Shown: piece by piece, positions 52,329-63,579 of the stretch | Layout of the letters: each line of letters opens with the position of its first letter | Numbering within the stretch: the stretch's first letter is position 1 | Assembly (NCBI RefSeq): GCF_006716905.1 | Contig: NZ_VFPV01000002.1 | Span: 1,366,448-1,430,447, forward strand | DNA length: 64,000 bases | DNA from: Acidovorax temperans | Lineage (GTDB): Bacteria; Pseudomonadota; Gammaproteobacteria; Burkholderiales; Burkholderiaceae_C | Direction of reading: 5' to 3' | Position numbers and translations under genes: made by a program | Notes under the pieces: model-generated | What the model was told of the DNA's origin: nothing | What the model saw: the letters and a program-made list of their open reading frames with translations, nothing else | The model's database searches: none

Positions 52329-53096
52329 ATGACAACGATGGACTTGAACAGCGACCTGGGTGAGAGTTTTGGCGCCTGGCGCATGGGCGATGACGAGGCG
52401 ATCCTGCGCGTGGTCACCAGCGCCAACGTGGCCTGCGGTTTTCATGCGGGTGACCCTGCGGGCATTCTGGCCACGGTGCGCGCCGCGGTGGCGCAAGGCG
52501 TCACGATCGGTGCCCACGTGGCCTACCCTGATCTGGTGGGCTTTGGCCGCCGCAATATGGACGTGACCAGCGCCGAGCTGCAGGCCGACGTGATGTACCA
52601 GATTGGCGCGCTGCAAGGGCTGGCCACGGCCGCTGGCACGCGGGTGCGCTACGTCAAGCCGCACGGCGCGCTCTACAACACCATCGCCCACGACGAGCGC
52701 CAGGCCAAAGCCGTCATCGCCGCCGTGCGGGCGGTGGATCCCACGCTGGTGCTGGTCGCCTTGGCCGGTGCCCCGGTGGTGCAGTGGGCCCGCGACGCAG
52801 GCCTGACGGTGGTGGGCGAGGCCTTTGCCGACCGGGCCTATACGCCCGAAGGCACGCTGGTTTCGCGCCGTGAAAAAGGGGCCGTGTTGCACGATGCCAC
52901 GCTGGTAGCCCAGCGCATGCTGCGCCTGGTGCGTGAGGGCGTGGTCGAAGCCATCGACGGCAGCCTGGCGCGTGTCGATGCCCAGTCCATCTGTGTGCAC
53001 GGCGACAGCGCCAGTGCGGTGGAGATGGCGCAAGCCGTGCGCGCCGCCCTGGAGCAAGACGGCGTGGTGCTGCGCTCCTTTGTAGACCCTGCATGA
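52329..53096 (+). CDS. pxpA: 5-oxoprolinase subunit A (LamB/YcsF family)
   Basis: A 255-residue cytoplasmic subunit of the PxpABC 5-oxoprolinase, which opens 5-oxoproline to glutamate with [50 protein letters not shown] and [14 protein letters not shown] are signature blocks. ATG 52329 has AAGGA about nine bases upstream; upstream in-frame codons to 52206 are leader. First gene after the second operator, followed by DUF1445 and pxpBC. Confidence 0.95.
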   Translation: MTTMDLNSDLGESFGAWRMGDDEAILRVVTSANVACGFHAGDPAGILATVRAAVAQGVTIGAHVAYPDLVGFGRRNMDVTSAELQADVMYQIGALQGLATAAGTRVRYVKPHGALYNTIAHDERQAKAVIAAVRAVDPTLVLVALAGAPVVQWARDAGLTVVGEAFADRAYTPEGTLVSRREKGAVLHDATLVAQRMLRLVREGVVEAIDGSLARVDAQSICVHGDSASAVEMAQAVRAALEQDGVVLRSFVDPA

Positions 53097-53128
53097 AACC
53101 CTTGGCCTGATCACTCACAGGATTTCCA

Positions 53129-53941
53129 ATGCCAACCACCTACCAAAACCCATCCCTGCAAGCCGCCCTGCGCCAGGCCCGTGCAGCCCGGCAGGCCTAC
53201 CGCGAAGGCAAGGTCGAACCCACTGCAGGCATTGCCCCCGGCATGACGCAGGCCAACATGATTGCGCTGCCGCGTGAATGGGCCTGGGACTTTCTGCTCT
53301 ATGCCCAGCGCAACCCCAAGCCCTGCCCGGTGCTTGACGTGATTGAAGCGGGCGACCACCGCACGCTGCTGGCCGAAGGGGCCGATGTGCGCACGGATAT
53401 TCCGCTGTACCGCGTCTGGCGCGACGGCCAGCTGGTGGAGGAGGTGAGTGACGCCCGGCCGCTGTGGCAAGAGCACCCCGATCTGGTCACCTTCCTCATC
53501 GGTTGCAGCTTCACCTTCGAGACGCCCTTGCAAGAAGCTGGCATCGAGGTGCGCCATATCGAGCAAGGGTGCAACGTGCCGATGTACCGCACCAACCGCG
53601 CCTGCCGCCCTGCCGGGCGCCTGCACGGCGACATGGTGGTGTCGATGCGGCCCATTCCTGCACACCGCGTGGCAGATGCGGTGTCGATTTCCGGGCGCTT
53701 CCCGTCGGTGCATGGTGCGCCAGTGCATGTGGGCGACCCCGCAGCGCTGGGCATTGCAGACCTGCAGCGCCCCGACTTTGGCGACCCGGTGCGCATCGAG
53801 CCCGGCGAGGTGCCGGTGTTCTGGGCCTGTGGCGTCACACCCCAGGCCGCCGTGATGGCATCGCGCGTGCCTTTTGCGGTGACCCATGCGCCGGGGCACA
53901 TGTTTATCTCGGACGTGCCCGATAGCACCTACCACGTATAA
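53129..53941 (+). CDS. DUF1445 protein (D-glutamate cyclase / putative hydro-lyase family)
   Basis: A 270-residue protein of the YcsI/DUF1445 family. Blocks seen are [69 protein letters not shown] and [17 protein letters not shown]. Mammalian DGLUCY has this domain and interconverts D-glutamate and 5-oxo-D-proline; the Bacillus homologue ycsI lies in the ycsFGI-kip operon. In this operon, between pxpA and pxpBC, a role in bringing D-glutamate or D-5-oxoproline into the pathway is likely, though the activity is inferred. Confidence 0.85.
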   Translation: MPTTYQNPSLQAALRQARAARQAYREGKVEPTAGIAPGMTQANMIALPREWAWDFLLYAQRNPKPCPVLDVIEAGDHRTLLAEGADVRTDIPLYRVWRDGQLVEEVSDARPLWQEHPDLVTFLIGCSFTFETPLQEAGIEVRHIEQGCNVPMYRTNRACRPAGRLHGDMVVSMRPIPAHRVADAVSISGRFPSVHGAPVHVGDPAALGIADLQRPDFGDPVRIEPGEVPVFWACGVTPQAAVMASRVPFAVTHAPGHMFISDVPDSTYHV

Positions 53942-53987
53942 GCGCCAGCGCTCAACGTCCAACGCCCCTCTGCAATCTGGAGACACT

Positions 53988-55604
53988 GTGTTGCGCTTCT
54001 TGCCCGTGACCCACAACGCGCTGCTGGTAGAGCTGGCCGATCTGGACCAGACCCTGGCTTTGCTCGCGTCGCTACAGCGGCATCCTCCCCACGGCGTGGA
54101 GGAGCTGGTCCCCGCTGCGCGGACCATTCTGGTGGAGTACCGCGCCTCGGCCACCCGGGCCGAAACCTTGGTGCAGGACATTGCTGCGCGCAGCCTGACG
54201 CAGGGCGCCGAGCGCAGCGACACGCTGATCGAAATCCCCGTGCATTACAACGGCGAAGACCTGGCCGAAGTCGCGCAGATCTTGGGCATCACGCCCGAGG
54301 AAGTGGTGCGCCGGCACACAGGCAGCGAGTTCACCGTGGCCTTCACCGGCTTTGCCCCCGGCTTTGCCTACCTCAGCGGTGGCGACCCGGTCCTGAACGT
54401 GCCACGCCGCAGCACCCCGCGCACGCGCCTGCCCGCAGGCTCTGTGGGGTTGGCGGGCACCTTCAGCGGCGTGTACCCGCAGGCCAGCCCCGGTGGCTGG
54501 CAAATCATCGGCACCACCCCCGTGGCCATGTGGGACATCACCCGCGCGCAACCCGCCTTGCTACAGCCCGGCTACCGCGTGCGCTTTGTGGATATTGCTA
54601 CTAAAAACATAGCTGCTAGCGCTTATTCAGAAAGCGCTGGAGGCCAAAAAGATCCCAAACCCGCTGGCCGCACGCAGCACCACCTGGCCGCCGGGCACAC
54701 CGCGCTGCAGGTGCGGGCCACGGGCTTGCTCACCGTCTTTCAGGACCTGGGCCGCCACGGCCAGGCCAGGCAGGGCGTGTCGGCTTCAGGCGCCATGGAC
54801 CAGGCCGCCCTCAAGGCCGCCAACCGCCTGGTGGGCAATGCCAGCAACGCCGCTGCGCTGGAGACCGTGGGCGGCGGCCTGCAACTGCGCAGCGTGGGCG
54901 ATAACGTGGTGGCCGTCACCGGGGCCGATGCCGTGCTGACGCTGACCACGGCCGACGGCCAGCGCTGGTCTGTGCCACGTTACGAACCTGTGGCCCTGGC
55001 CGATGGCGACATGCTGGCCGTGGGCCAACCCACCGCAGGCGCACGCTGCTACGTCGCCGTGCGCGGCGGCTTTGCCGAAGCGCCCGTGATGGGCAGCTGC
55101 GCCACCGACACCCTGGCCCATGTCGGCCCCGCGCCCGTGGCCGTGGGCGACTGGCTGGCCGTGCAACCCGCGCCAGCCACCAGCGTGGTAGCCGCCCCCG
55201 AGCTGCCGCCTGCTGATTTGCCCACGCTGGAGCAAGAAGTGGTGCTGGACGTGGTGATGGGCCCGCGCACCGACTGGTTTACCCCCGAGGCCATTGCCCG
55301 TTTTGCCGCGCAGCGCTGGCAGGTCACGCCCCAGTCCAACCGCGTCGGCCTGCGCCTGGCGGGCGAGGTGCCGCTGGACCGCGCCATCACCGGCGAGCTG
55401 CCCAGCGAAGGCACAGCCCTGGGCGCCTTGCAGGTGCCCCCCAGCGGGCAGCCCGTGCTGTTTCTGGCCGACCACCCGCTCACGGGCGGCTACCCGGTCA
55501 TTGGCTGCGTGGCCCCGTACCACCTCGACCGCGCCGGGCAGATCCCTGTGGGGGCCTGGTTGCGGTTCAACCCGATTCAGCCGTTTGCAGAGCTTGCGCC
55601 CTGA
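53988..55604 (+). CDS. pxpBC: 5-oxoprolinase subunits B and C fused (KipI-KipA type)
   Basis: A 538-residue fusion. Residues 1 to about 202 are PxpB/KipI (FTGFAPGFAYLSGGDP, VPRRSTPRTRLPAGSVGLAG, SPGGWQIIGTTP); residues about 235-538 are PxpC/KipA (LTVFQDLGRHGQARQGV, SGAMDQAALKAANRLVGN). In E. coli they are separate proteins. The joint (residues about 203-222) is encoded by a dispersed repeat. Both domains resemble the carboxyltransferase part of urea amidolyase. The GTG at 53988 has GGAG six bases upstream. Confidence 0.92.
   Translation: MLRFLPVTHNALLVELADLDQTLALLASLQRHPPHGVEELVPAARTILVEYRASATRAETLVQDIAARSLTQGAERSDTLIEIPVHYNGEDLAEVAQILGITPEEVVRRHTGSEFTVAFTGFAPGFAYLSGGDPVLNVPRRSTPRTRLPAGSVGLAGTFSGVYPQASPGGWQIIGTTPVAMWDITRAQPALLQPGYRVRFVDIATKNIAASAYSESAGGQKDPKPAGRTQHHLAAGHTALQVRATGLLTVFQDLGRHGQARQGVSASGAMDQAALKAANRLVGNASNAAALETVGGGLQLRSVGDNVVAVTGADAVLTLTTADGQRWSVPRYEPVALADGDMLAVGQPTAGARCYVAVRGGFAEAPVMGSCATDTLAHVGPAPVAVGDWLAVQPAPATSVVAAPELPPADLPTLEQEVVLDVVMGPRTDWFTPEAIARFAAQRWQVTPQSNRVGLRLAGEVPLDRAITGELPSEGTALGALQVPPSGQPVLFLADHPLTGGYPVIGCVAPYHLDRAGQIPVGAWLRFNPIQPFAELAP
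54595..54652 (+). repeat. Dispersed inverted repeat, copy 8 (in frame at the PxpB-PxpC joint)
   Basis: ATTGCTACTAAAAACATAGC TGCTAGCGCTTATTCAGAAA GCGCTGGAGGCC. It is translated as IATKNIAASAYSESAGGQKD, the same phase of the repeat that is read in fdsA. Confidence 0.85.
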
Positions 55605-55651
55605 TGGTTCGTGGCGTTGGTTGTACTTTCAAAGAACACCGGAACATTGAT

Positions 55652-55762
55652 ATGAAAAAAGTTTTGATTGCCAATCGCGGAGAAAGCGGCCGCCTGGCGG
55701 GCGCTTCTGCACATCGCAGTGCCTGCGCAGCAGGCGACGGCGATCTCGCCACCCTGTGCTGA
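55652..55762 (+). pseudogene. Duplicated start of the biotin carboxylase gene (36-codon remnant)
   Basis: [11 protein letters not shown] is repeated here 132 bases before the real gene start, with the same upstream GAACATTGATATG context, then diverges and stops at TGA (55760-55762). The shared codons differ only at third positions. It ends in GGCGATCTCGCCACC. It is either a relic of a duplicated or recombined biotin carboxylase or, less likely, a leader peptide. Confidence 0.65.
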
Positions 55763-55783
55763 GCAGAACATTGGAGCCTTGAT

Positions 55784-57511
<1,728 letters not shown>

Positions 57512-57522
57512 GACGCGCCGTC

Positions 57523-58353
57523 TTACTGCCGCGCCAGGGCGGCGGGCGCGCCCCGCCAGCGCGCCATGCTGTCCATGATGAGCACGGTGCACACCATCCA
57601 GGTGCCGCCCAGCACCCAGCCGGCCAGCACGTCACTCACGTAGTGCACATGCAGCACCACGCGGCTCCAGCCGGTGGTGAAGATCAGCGCGCCCGCGCAG
57701 CACACGGCGGGCACCTGCCAGGCCCGTGGCAGCAGCCGCACCGCCAAGTACGCCAGCATGGCATAGGCCACCATGGATGCGCTGCTGTGCCCGCTGGGAA
57801 AACTGAACCCATCGGCCTGCGCTGCCCCATGCACATGCTCTGGCCGCACGCGGGCGAACACGTCTTTCAAAATTTTGGTCAGCAGCCCATTGCCCGCCAT
57901 GGCCACCAGCCAGCCAACGGCCAATAAACGGTGCCTGCGCCACCACAGGGCGGCCGTCACCGCCAGGGTCAGCGTGGTCAGCACGGCGGTGTCTCCCAGG
58001 TGGGTGAGTGCGCCAAACCACCGCAGGGCCGCCATGTCTGCATGCAGGCGCAGTTGCTGCGCAATGCTTTCGTCCACCCGGCTCCAGGTGCCCGTGCGCT
58101 GCCAGCCCTCGGCCAGCTCTGCCATCAATGCGCCCCCGGCCAGCAGGGCGCAAGCGGCTGCGGCCATGCTCAGCAGCATCACAGTGGTGGCGCTGGCTGC
58201 GTGAAGCAAATGCCGCACAGGCGAGGGGCGGTGGCGCAGGGTTTTCAAGGCCCACAAGGCGCCACTGCCCAGCAAGGCGCCCGCAGTCATTCCCAGCAGC
58301 CAAAGGGCAATGGGGTGGCGGGCTACAGTGGTGGCGAGCGTGTGCAGGTCCAT
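57523..58353 (-). CDS. PAP2-family membrane phosphatase
   Basis: A 276-residue protein with six or more helices. The phosphatidic-acid-phosphatase motifs are KDVFARVRPEH, SFPSGHSSASM and SRVVLHVHYVSDVLAG, with catalytic His in the second and third. It removes phosphate from lipid phosphates such as phosphatidate or undecaprenyl pyrophosphate. ATG 58353. It converges on the biotin carboxylase gene with an 11-base gap. Confidence 0.9.
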   Translation of the reverse strand: MDLHTLATTVARHPIALWLLGMTAGALLGSGALWALKTLRHRPSPVRHLLHAASATTVMLLSMAAAACALLAGGALMAELAEGWQRTGTWSRVDESIAQQLRLHADMAALRWFGALTHLGDTAVLTTLTLAVTAALWWRRHRLLAVGWLVAMAGNGLLTKILKDVFARVRPEHVHGAAQADGFSFPSGHSSASMVAYAMLAYLAVRLLPRAWQVPAVCCAGALIFTTGWSRVVLHVHYVSDVLAGWVLGGTWMVCTVLIMDSMARWRGAPAALARQ

Positions 58354-58683
58354 GAATTCAAAGGTGTTTTTGGGGTAAGGAAACCGGGGCGGGGAAGCGT
58401 TGTTACTGCGTACGCAGCGGATGCTCTGCAATCGTCTTCAGCCGAGCGAATGGCCAGCCTGTGCAGCTTTTGGCAGCGTGGTTTTTACCCCAGCAAGGGG
58501 GGCCGTTGCGATCACAGGGTTTAGCGCTGCGATGCGCAGTTCTGCCTGTAGGCGCACGCCGACGCGCCAAGGCGCCGCCCGCTGGCTGCGCTGTAGCCAC
58601 TGCGCCGTGATCATTGAATAGCGGCCCCGTGTCGGGTCTTTGGCCTCACAGGCATCGTTACGCCCACCACGCTTTTCATCCCC
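58354..58683. other. 330-base divergent intergenic region
   Basis: Between the PAP2 and diacylglycerol-kinase-like genes, which are divergent, so both promoters should be here. I see a few GC-rich inverted segments (for example AGGCGCACGCCGACGCGCC near 58549) but no gene, RNA or clear operator. Confidence 0.5.
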
Positions 58684-59745
58684 ATGACCGATTTGCACAG
58701 TCCCATGATCCTTCATCACCACAGTCCCATCCATGTGGTGGTTCCACTGCGGCCAGGGGCTGATCTGGATCTGGTGCGCGCAAAGCTGAGTGGTGCATTC
58801 GCTCAGCACGACCATCCCGTGGTGTGGCACATACCGCGTGAGCGGGGTGACATCGTTCAATTGGCGGATCACGCAGCAGAGGCTGCACGTGATAACGCTG
58901 GTTTGCTGGTGGCGGCGGGGGGGGATGGCACCATCAACGCGGTGGCCGCAGCCGCCTTGCGTGCCGGTGTGCCTATGGGCGTGGTGCCCATGGGGACTTT
59001 CAACTATTTCAGCCGCGAGCAAGGCTTGGAGCTGGACGCTGAAGCCGCCGTGCTGCAGCTGCTGGAAGCCCTGCGCGCGGGCGAGTTGCGGCCGGTGCAG
59101 GTCGGCTTTGTGAATGACCGGGTGTTTTTGGTCAACGCCAGCGTGGGGCTGTACCCCCGGTTGCTGGCAGAGCGCGAGCAGGCCACGCGCAAGCTGGGCC
59201 GCTCTCGCGCGGTGGCCATGGCCGCTGCGGTGTGGAGCATGCTGCGCCCCTCGGCGCGGCGACGCTGGCGCGTGGTGGTGCGCACCCGCCAGGGAAATCA
59301 GATGCAAGAGCAGGAACACGAAGTCAGCACGCTGTTTGTGGGCAACAACCCCTTGCAACTGGAACAGGTGGGTTTGGCGCAAGCCGAATCGGTGGCGCAG
59401 GGCGGGATGCTGGCCGTGGTGTTGCTCAAACCCCAAAGCCGCTGGGCCATGGCTCGCACGGTATGGCGCGCCGCTACCGGCCAGCTGGAGGGCGACCCGG
59501 CCGTGCAAAGCCTGGCCTGTGCCGAGCTGAGTGTGGCTCCCGCTGGGTGGCGCAAGGCCAGCGTGAAGGTGGCTTTTGATGGCGAGCGCGAACGCATGAA
59601 AGCGCCTCTGTGTTTTTCGCTACACACGCGGCCCCTGTGGCTGGTGGCACCAACGCTGCTGGAACATTTGCCGCAGCGCGACCCTGCCAACGCACCACCT
59701 GCCGCAGCGCCGCCCTTGGCTGAACCTGCGCTGGCGCCTGCCTGA
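58684..59745 (+). CDS. Diacylglycerol kinase / YegS-like lipid kinase family protein
   Basis: A 353-residue protein. LLVAAGGDGTINAVAAAAL is the nucleotide-binding glycine motif of DAGK/YegS/sphingosine kinases, and GTFNYFSREQGL and VGFVNDRVFLVNASVGLY follow. A Pro/Ala-rich tail ends it. It likely phosphorylates a lipid; next to a PAP2 phosphatase, a lipid phosphate cycle is possible. Confidence 0.85.
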   Translation: MTDLHSPMILHHHSPIHVVVPLRPGADLDLVRAKLSGAFAQHDHPVVWHIPRERGDIVQLADHAAEAARDNAGLLVAAGGDGTINAVAAAALRAGVPMGVVPMGTFNYFSREQGLELDAEAAVLQLLEALRAGELRPVQVGFVNDRVFLVNASVGLYPRLLAEREQATRKLGRSRAVAMAAAVWSMLRPSARRRWRVVVRTRQGNQMQEQEHEVSTLFVGNNPLQLEQVGLAQAESVAQGGMLAVVLLKPQSRWAMARTVWRAATGQLEGDPAVQSLACAELSVAPAGWRKASVKVAFDGERERMKAPLCFSLHTRPLWLVAPTLLEHLPQRDPANAPPAAAPPLAEPALAPA

Positions 59746-59750
59746 ATACC

Positions 59751-60746
59751 ATGCGCCAGGAACTGCCCGCAGTCGCAGGAAGTGCCGGTGCCGTGGGGTG
59801 GCACGAAGGTGCCATGCTTCGCCACGAAGGTCATGAAGCAGCGCCCGTTCCCCCGTCGTTGAAGGTGGAAGCTGACAAGGAGCTGGGGCTTGGCAAGAAC
59901 GAAGCGGGAGTTTTGCATTCAGCACAAGCGACGGCAATCGCCACCACGCACAAATTGATGCATCTTTCCGATCTGCATTTTGGAGCGCACGACCCGCTGG
60001 TGTGCGCTGCAGTGCAGCGGCTTGCGCACCGGCTGCGTGTGGATGTGGTGGTGGTTTCGGGCGATCTGACCCAGCGTGCCACACACCAGCAGTTCGCCTT
60101 GGCGCACGATTTTGTGTGCGGCCTCGGTGTGGATGAGCGCGTGGTGCTGGCCGGCAACCACGACTTGCCCCTGTTTGCCTGGTGGCTGCGTTGGGGCCGC
60201 GCCTACCAACGGTTTGCATCGCAGTTTGGCGCCCAGCTGGAACCCCAGCGGCAGGTGGGGCCGTTCTGGATTGTGGGTGTGAACACGACCCGGCCCTGGC
60301 GGCATGAGCGCGGCACGCTCTCGGCCGCGCAGGTGACGCGGGTGGCGGAAGACTTGCGGTCTGCGCCCGCGCAGGCATGGCGCATTGTGGTCAGTCACCA
60401 CCCCTTGGTGGCTCGCAGTGCAGAGGATCGATCCCACCGGCCCCACGGCGCCGACACTGCCGTGCAACGCTGGCGCGATGCGGGTGCCCACATGTTGCTC
60501 TCAGGCCATGTGCACCATCCGGCCTTGTTGCAGCCCCAGCTAGGTTTGTGGTCCATGCAGGCCGGCACGGCCGTGTCGCGCCGCCTGCGCAGTGGGCAAC
60601 CCAATAGTCTGGTGGTGTTGCAGATGCAGTCAGAGCCCACGGGTTCGCTGGGGCGGCAATACCCTAATCGTTTTGCTCAGCGCTGGGATTTTGATGCCCG
60701 CTTGGGTGACTTCGTGTGCGTTGAATCGCTGCCCGTGGCGGGTTGA
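59751..60746 (+). CDS. Calcineurin-like metallophosphoesterase
   Basis: A 331-residue protein with all five metal motifs: MHLSDLHFG, VVVSGDLTQRA, VLAGNHDLP, VVSHHPLVA and LLSGHVHHPAL. An N-terminal stretch of about 68 residues before the first motif has no clear homology, so an internal start such as ATG 59814 or ATG 59958 is possible. Five bases separate it from the lipid kinase gene. Possible substrates include cyclic nucleotides, phosphoproteins or lipid headgroups; unresolved. Confidence 0.85.
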   Translation: MRQELPAVAGSAGAVGWHEGAMLRHEGHEAAPVPPSLKVEADKELGLGKNEAGVLHSAQATAIATTHKLMHLSDLHFGAHDPLVCAAVQRLAHRLRVDVVVVSGDLTQRATHQQFALAHDFVCGLGVDERVVLAGNHDLPLFAWWLRWGRAYQRFASQFGAQLEPQRQVGPFWIVGVNTTRPWRHERGTLSAAQVTRVAEDLRSAPAQAWRIVVSHHPLVARSAEDRSHRPHGADTAVQRWRDAGAHMLLSGHVHHPALLQPQLGLWSMQAGTAVSRRLRSGQPNSLVVLQMQSEPTGSLGRQYPNRFAQRWDFDARLGDFVCVESLPVAG

Positions 60747-60761
60747 AATACGCCCGTTCCC

Positions 60762-61559
60762 TCACAGCCAGGGCTTGAGCCAGCCCAGCCCGTCGCTGGT
60801 GGCGTGGGCTGCTGTGCCGCGCGCGGGGCGGTATTCGCAGCCAATCCAGCCGTCGTAGCCCAGGCTGTCCAGCAGTTGGAACAGGTAGGTGTAGTTGATC
60901 TCGCCTACATCGGGTTCGTGGCGCTCGGGCACACCGGCAATCTGGAAATGGCCGACGTTGCCGGTGGGCAGGTACTGGCGCACTTTCATGGCCAGGTCGC
61001 CTTCCACGATCTGGCAGTGGTACAGGTCCATCTGCACCTTCACGTTGGCGGCGCCGATCTCGGCGATCAGCGCATGGGCCTGGTCCTGGCGGCTCAGGAA
61101 GAAGCCGGGCATGTCGCGGCCATTGATGGGCTCCAGCAGGATCTGGATGCCGTGCGGCGCAGCCTGCTCGGCGGCGTAGCGCACGTTGGCGATGTAGGTA
61201 GCGCGCACGGTGGCTGCATCGGCCCCCTGGGGTACCAGCCCGGCCATGACATGGATGCGGGGGCATTGCAAGGCCTGGGCATAGTCGATGGCTTTGGCGA
61301 TGCCTTCGCGGAATTCGGCCTCACGTCCCGGCAGGCAGGCCAGCCCGCGCTCGCCCGCGTCCCAGTTACCGGGTGGTGCATTGAACAGCACCTGCTGCAG
61401 GCCGTTGGCTTGCAGGCGCGCGGCCAGTTCTTGCGCAGGGTAGGCATAGGGGAAGAGGTACTCCACCGCCTTGAAGCCATCGCGCGCAGCGGCGGCAAAG
61501 CGGTCGAGAAAGTCCACGTCGTTGTAGAGCATGGACAGGTTGGCGGCAAAGCGGGGCAT
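60762..61559 (-). CDS. otnI: 2-oxo-tetronate / hydroxypyruvate isomerase
   Basis: TIM-barrel isomerase, 265 residues. [54 protein letters not shown] and [13 protein letters not shown] are typical of OtnI/Hyi. In the tetronate pathway OtnI interconverts 2-oxo- and 3-oxo-tetronate. It ends a minus-strand operon with a class II aldolase, a four-carbon acid sugar kinase and a threonate dehydrogenase. Intact, unlike its three upstream partners. Confidence 0.88.
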   Translation of the reverse strand: MPRFAANLSMLYNDVDFLDRFAAAARDGFKAVEYLFPYAYPAQELAARLQANGLQQVLFNAPPGNWDAGERGLACLPGREAEFREGIAKAIDYAQALQCPRIHVMAGLVPQGADAATVRATYIANVRYAAEQAAPHGIQILLEPINGRDMPGFFLSRQDQAHALIAEIGAANVKVQMDLYHCQIVEGDLAMKVRQYLPTGNVGHFQIAGVPERHEPDVGEINYTYLFQLLDSLGYDGWIGCEYRPARGTAAHATSDGLGWLKPWL

Positions 61560-61593
61560 GGGTGTCTTTCTGTCTGATGGTGAAGGCAGGGCC

Positions 61594-62303
61594 TTACCAC
61601 TGCGCGCCAAAGGTTTGGCGCAGTTGTTCAATCTGGGGCTCGCTCAGTGGCGTGGGGCGGGGCTGGCACAGCAGCCACAGGCGGGCGGTTTTCTTCCAGC
61701 TCTTCCAGCACCGCCATGGCGGCTGCTGGCGTGTCGTGCCACACATTGGGGCCCAGGCGTGCCAGCATGACGGCGCGCACCGGGCTGCCCTGGGCGGCAT
61801 AGCGGGTGATGGTCTGCGCCACCAGTGCTGCCGCTGCGGCATCGCCGGGGCGGTGGTAGGGGATGTGCGGCACGCGGCCTACCTTCATCACAAAGTAGGG
61901 CGTGATGGGCGGCAGCAATTGCGCATCCGCTGCCAATTCCCCGTCTGCAGCGGTGTCGGCTTGCAGCGAACAGGCCACCAAGTGCGTGCTGTGTGTGTGG
62001 ATCACGCAGCGCGCTGGGAGGCTGTCGATGCTGAGGTCTCGTAAATCTGCGATGCAGTGCAATGGTCTTGCTGGCCCGGTCGCCCGCCACCTGCTGGCCT
62101 TGTGCGTCCAGGCGCGCCAGCCGCTCGGGCTGCAGCGTGCCCAGGCAGGCATCGGTGGGGGTGATGAGGTAGCCGTCGGCCAGGCGCACGCTGATGTTGC
62201 CTGCGGTGGCGTGCACATAGCCCCGCTCAAACAGGCTACGGCCCACGCGGCAGATCTCGTCGCGGGCCTGGCTCTCATCCATGAAGGCGGGGGGTGAGGT
62301 CAT
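61594..62303 (-). pseudogene. otnC: 3-oxo-tetronate 4-phosphate decarboxylase (class II aldolase), two frame changes
   Basis: Zinc-dependent class II aldolase/adducin fold, about 235 residues if frames are joined. The start MTSPPAFMDESQARDEICRV is in one frame up to ASKTIALH; CVIHTHSTHLVACSL and FVMKVGRVPHIPYHRPGD are in a second; [20 protein letters not shown] and the stop are in a third. Frame changes lie near 62025-62070 and near 61691, where one extra A in GAAGAAAACC accounts for it. No stop codons or lost motifs otherwise. The start overlaps the otnK stop by ATGA. Confidence 0.8.
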
Positions 62304-63579
62304 GCCTGCAATTGTGCAAAAGCCTTGGTGAAAAAGTCGGTGCTGCCGAAATTGCCCGACTTGAGCGTGATGTGCAGCCCGTCCTTCGCGTCGGGTGCCA
62401 CGGCATGGCACCACGGCACGCCGGGGTCAATCTGCGCGCCAATGCGCATTTGCGTGATGTCGAGGGCCTGCACGCAGGCACCGGAAGTTTCACCGCCCGC
62501 CACGATGAGCTGGCGCACACCGCGCTCCACCAGGCCGCGTGCAATGGCGGCAATGGTTTCCTCCACCATGGCACCGGCTTTTTCGGAGCCCAGTTTGCCC
62601 TGAATGGCGCGCACGGCCGATGGCTCGGCGGTGGAATACACCAGCACCGGGCCCTGGCCGATGTGGCCCTCAGCCCAGGCCAGCGCTTCGGCGGCCACGT
62701 CCCACGCCTGCGGCGATGCGCAGCGGGTCGATGGCCAGAGCGGGTTTGCCGGCCTTGATGAAATCCATGACCTGCTGGTTGGTCGCTACGAGCAGCTGCC
62801 CGACACGATGGCCTGCAGCCCTTGCGCGGCGGGCAGGCGGGCTGCCTCGTTGCTGGGGGCTACGCCAAAGTTGCCCGGCAGGCCAATGGCCACGCCCGAG
62901 CCTGCGGTGACCAGCGGCATGCCCTTGAGCGCGGGGCCCAGGCGCAGCAGGTCGGCGTTGGACACCGCATCCACCACGGCCATGCGCACGCCCTCGGCCT
63001 TCAGTTGATCGATGCGTGCACGGATAGCGGCCTCGCCCTGCGCGACCACGCTGTGGTCGATCAGGCCCACGCGGCTGGGTGTTTGCGCCTGCAGCACGCG
63101 CACCAGGTTGGGGTCGGTCATGGGCGTGAGCGGGTGGTTCTGCATGCCGCTCTCGTTCAGCAGCACATCGCCCACAAACAGGTAGCCCTTGAACACGGTG
63201 CGCTTGTTGTCGGGGAAGGCGGGCGTGGCGATGGTGAAGTCGGTGCCCAGGGCCCTGCATCAGCGCATCGGTCACGGGGCCGATGTTGCCTTCGGCCGTG
63301 CTGTCAAAGGTGGAGCAGTATTTGAAGTAGATCTGCTCGGCACCTTGCGCCTGCAGCCACTGCAGCGCAGCCAGCGACTGGGCAATGGCTTCTTCTTTGG
63401 GAATGGTGCGCGACTTGAGCGCGACCACGATGGCATCGGCCTCGGTATCCAACGGCGCCGTGGGAACGCCCATGGCTTGCACCACGCGCATGCCTGCGCG
63501 CACCAGGTTGTTGGCCAAGTCGGGTCGCGCCGGTGAAGTCGTCGGCAATGCAGCCCAACAGTGCACGTGCGCGTGTCAT
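62300..63579 (-). pseudogene. otnK: 3-oxo-tetronate kinase (four-carbon acid sugar kinase), four frame changes
   Basis: Kinase of the DUF1537 family, about 425 residues if restored. The N terminus MTRARALLGCIADDFTGAT is followed in a new frame by DLANNLVRAGMRVVQAMG and IYFKYCSTFDSTAEGNIGPV, then in another by VFKGYLFVGDVLLNESGMQN and VTAGSGVAIGLPGNFG; the C-terminal QLIVAGGETSGACVQALDI is intact. Single-base changes explain each shift: extra C near 63525, extra G near 63257, missing C near 62788, extra G near 62700. All motifs of the kinase survive. Confidence 0.8.

Noticed and set aside
58438..59508. Minus-strand frame of 356 codons opposite the lipid kinase
   Set aside because: No motif; the lipid kinase on the plus strand has the GGDGT signature in frame.
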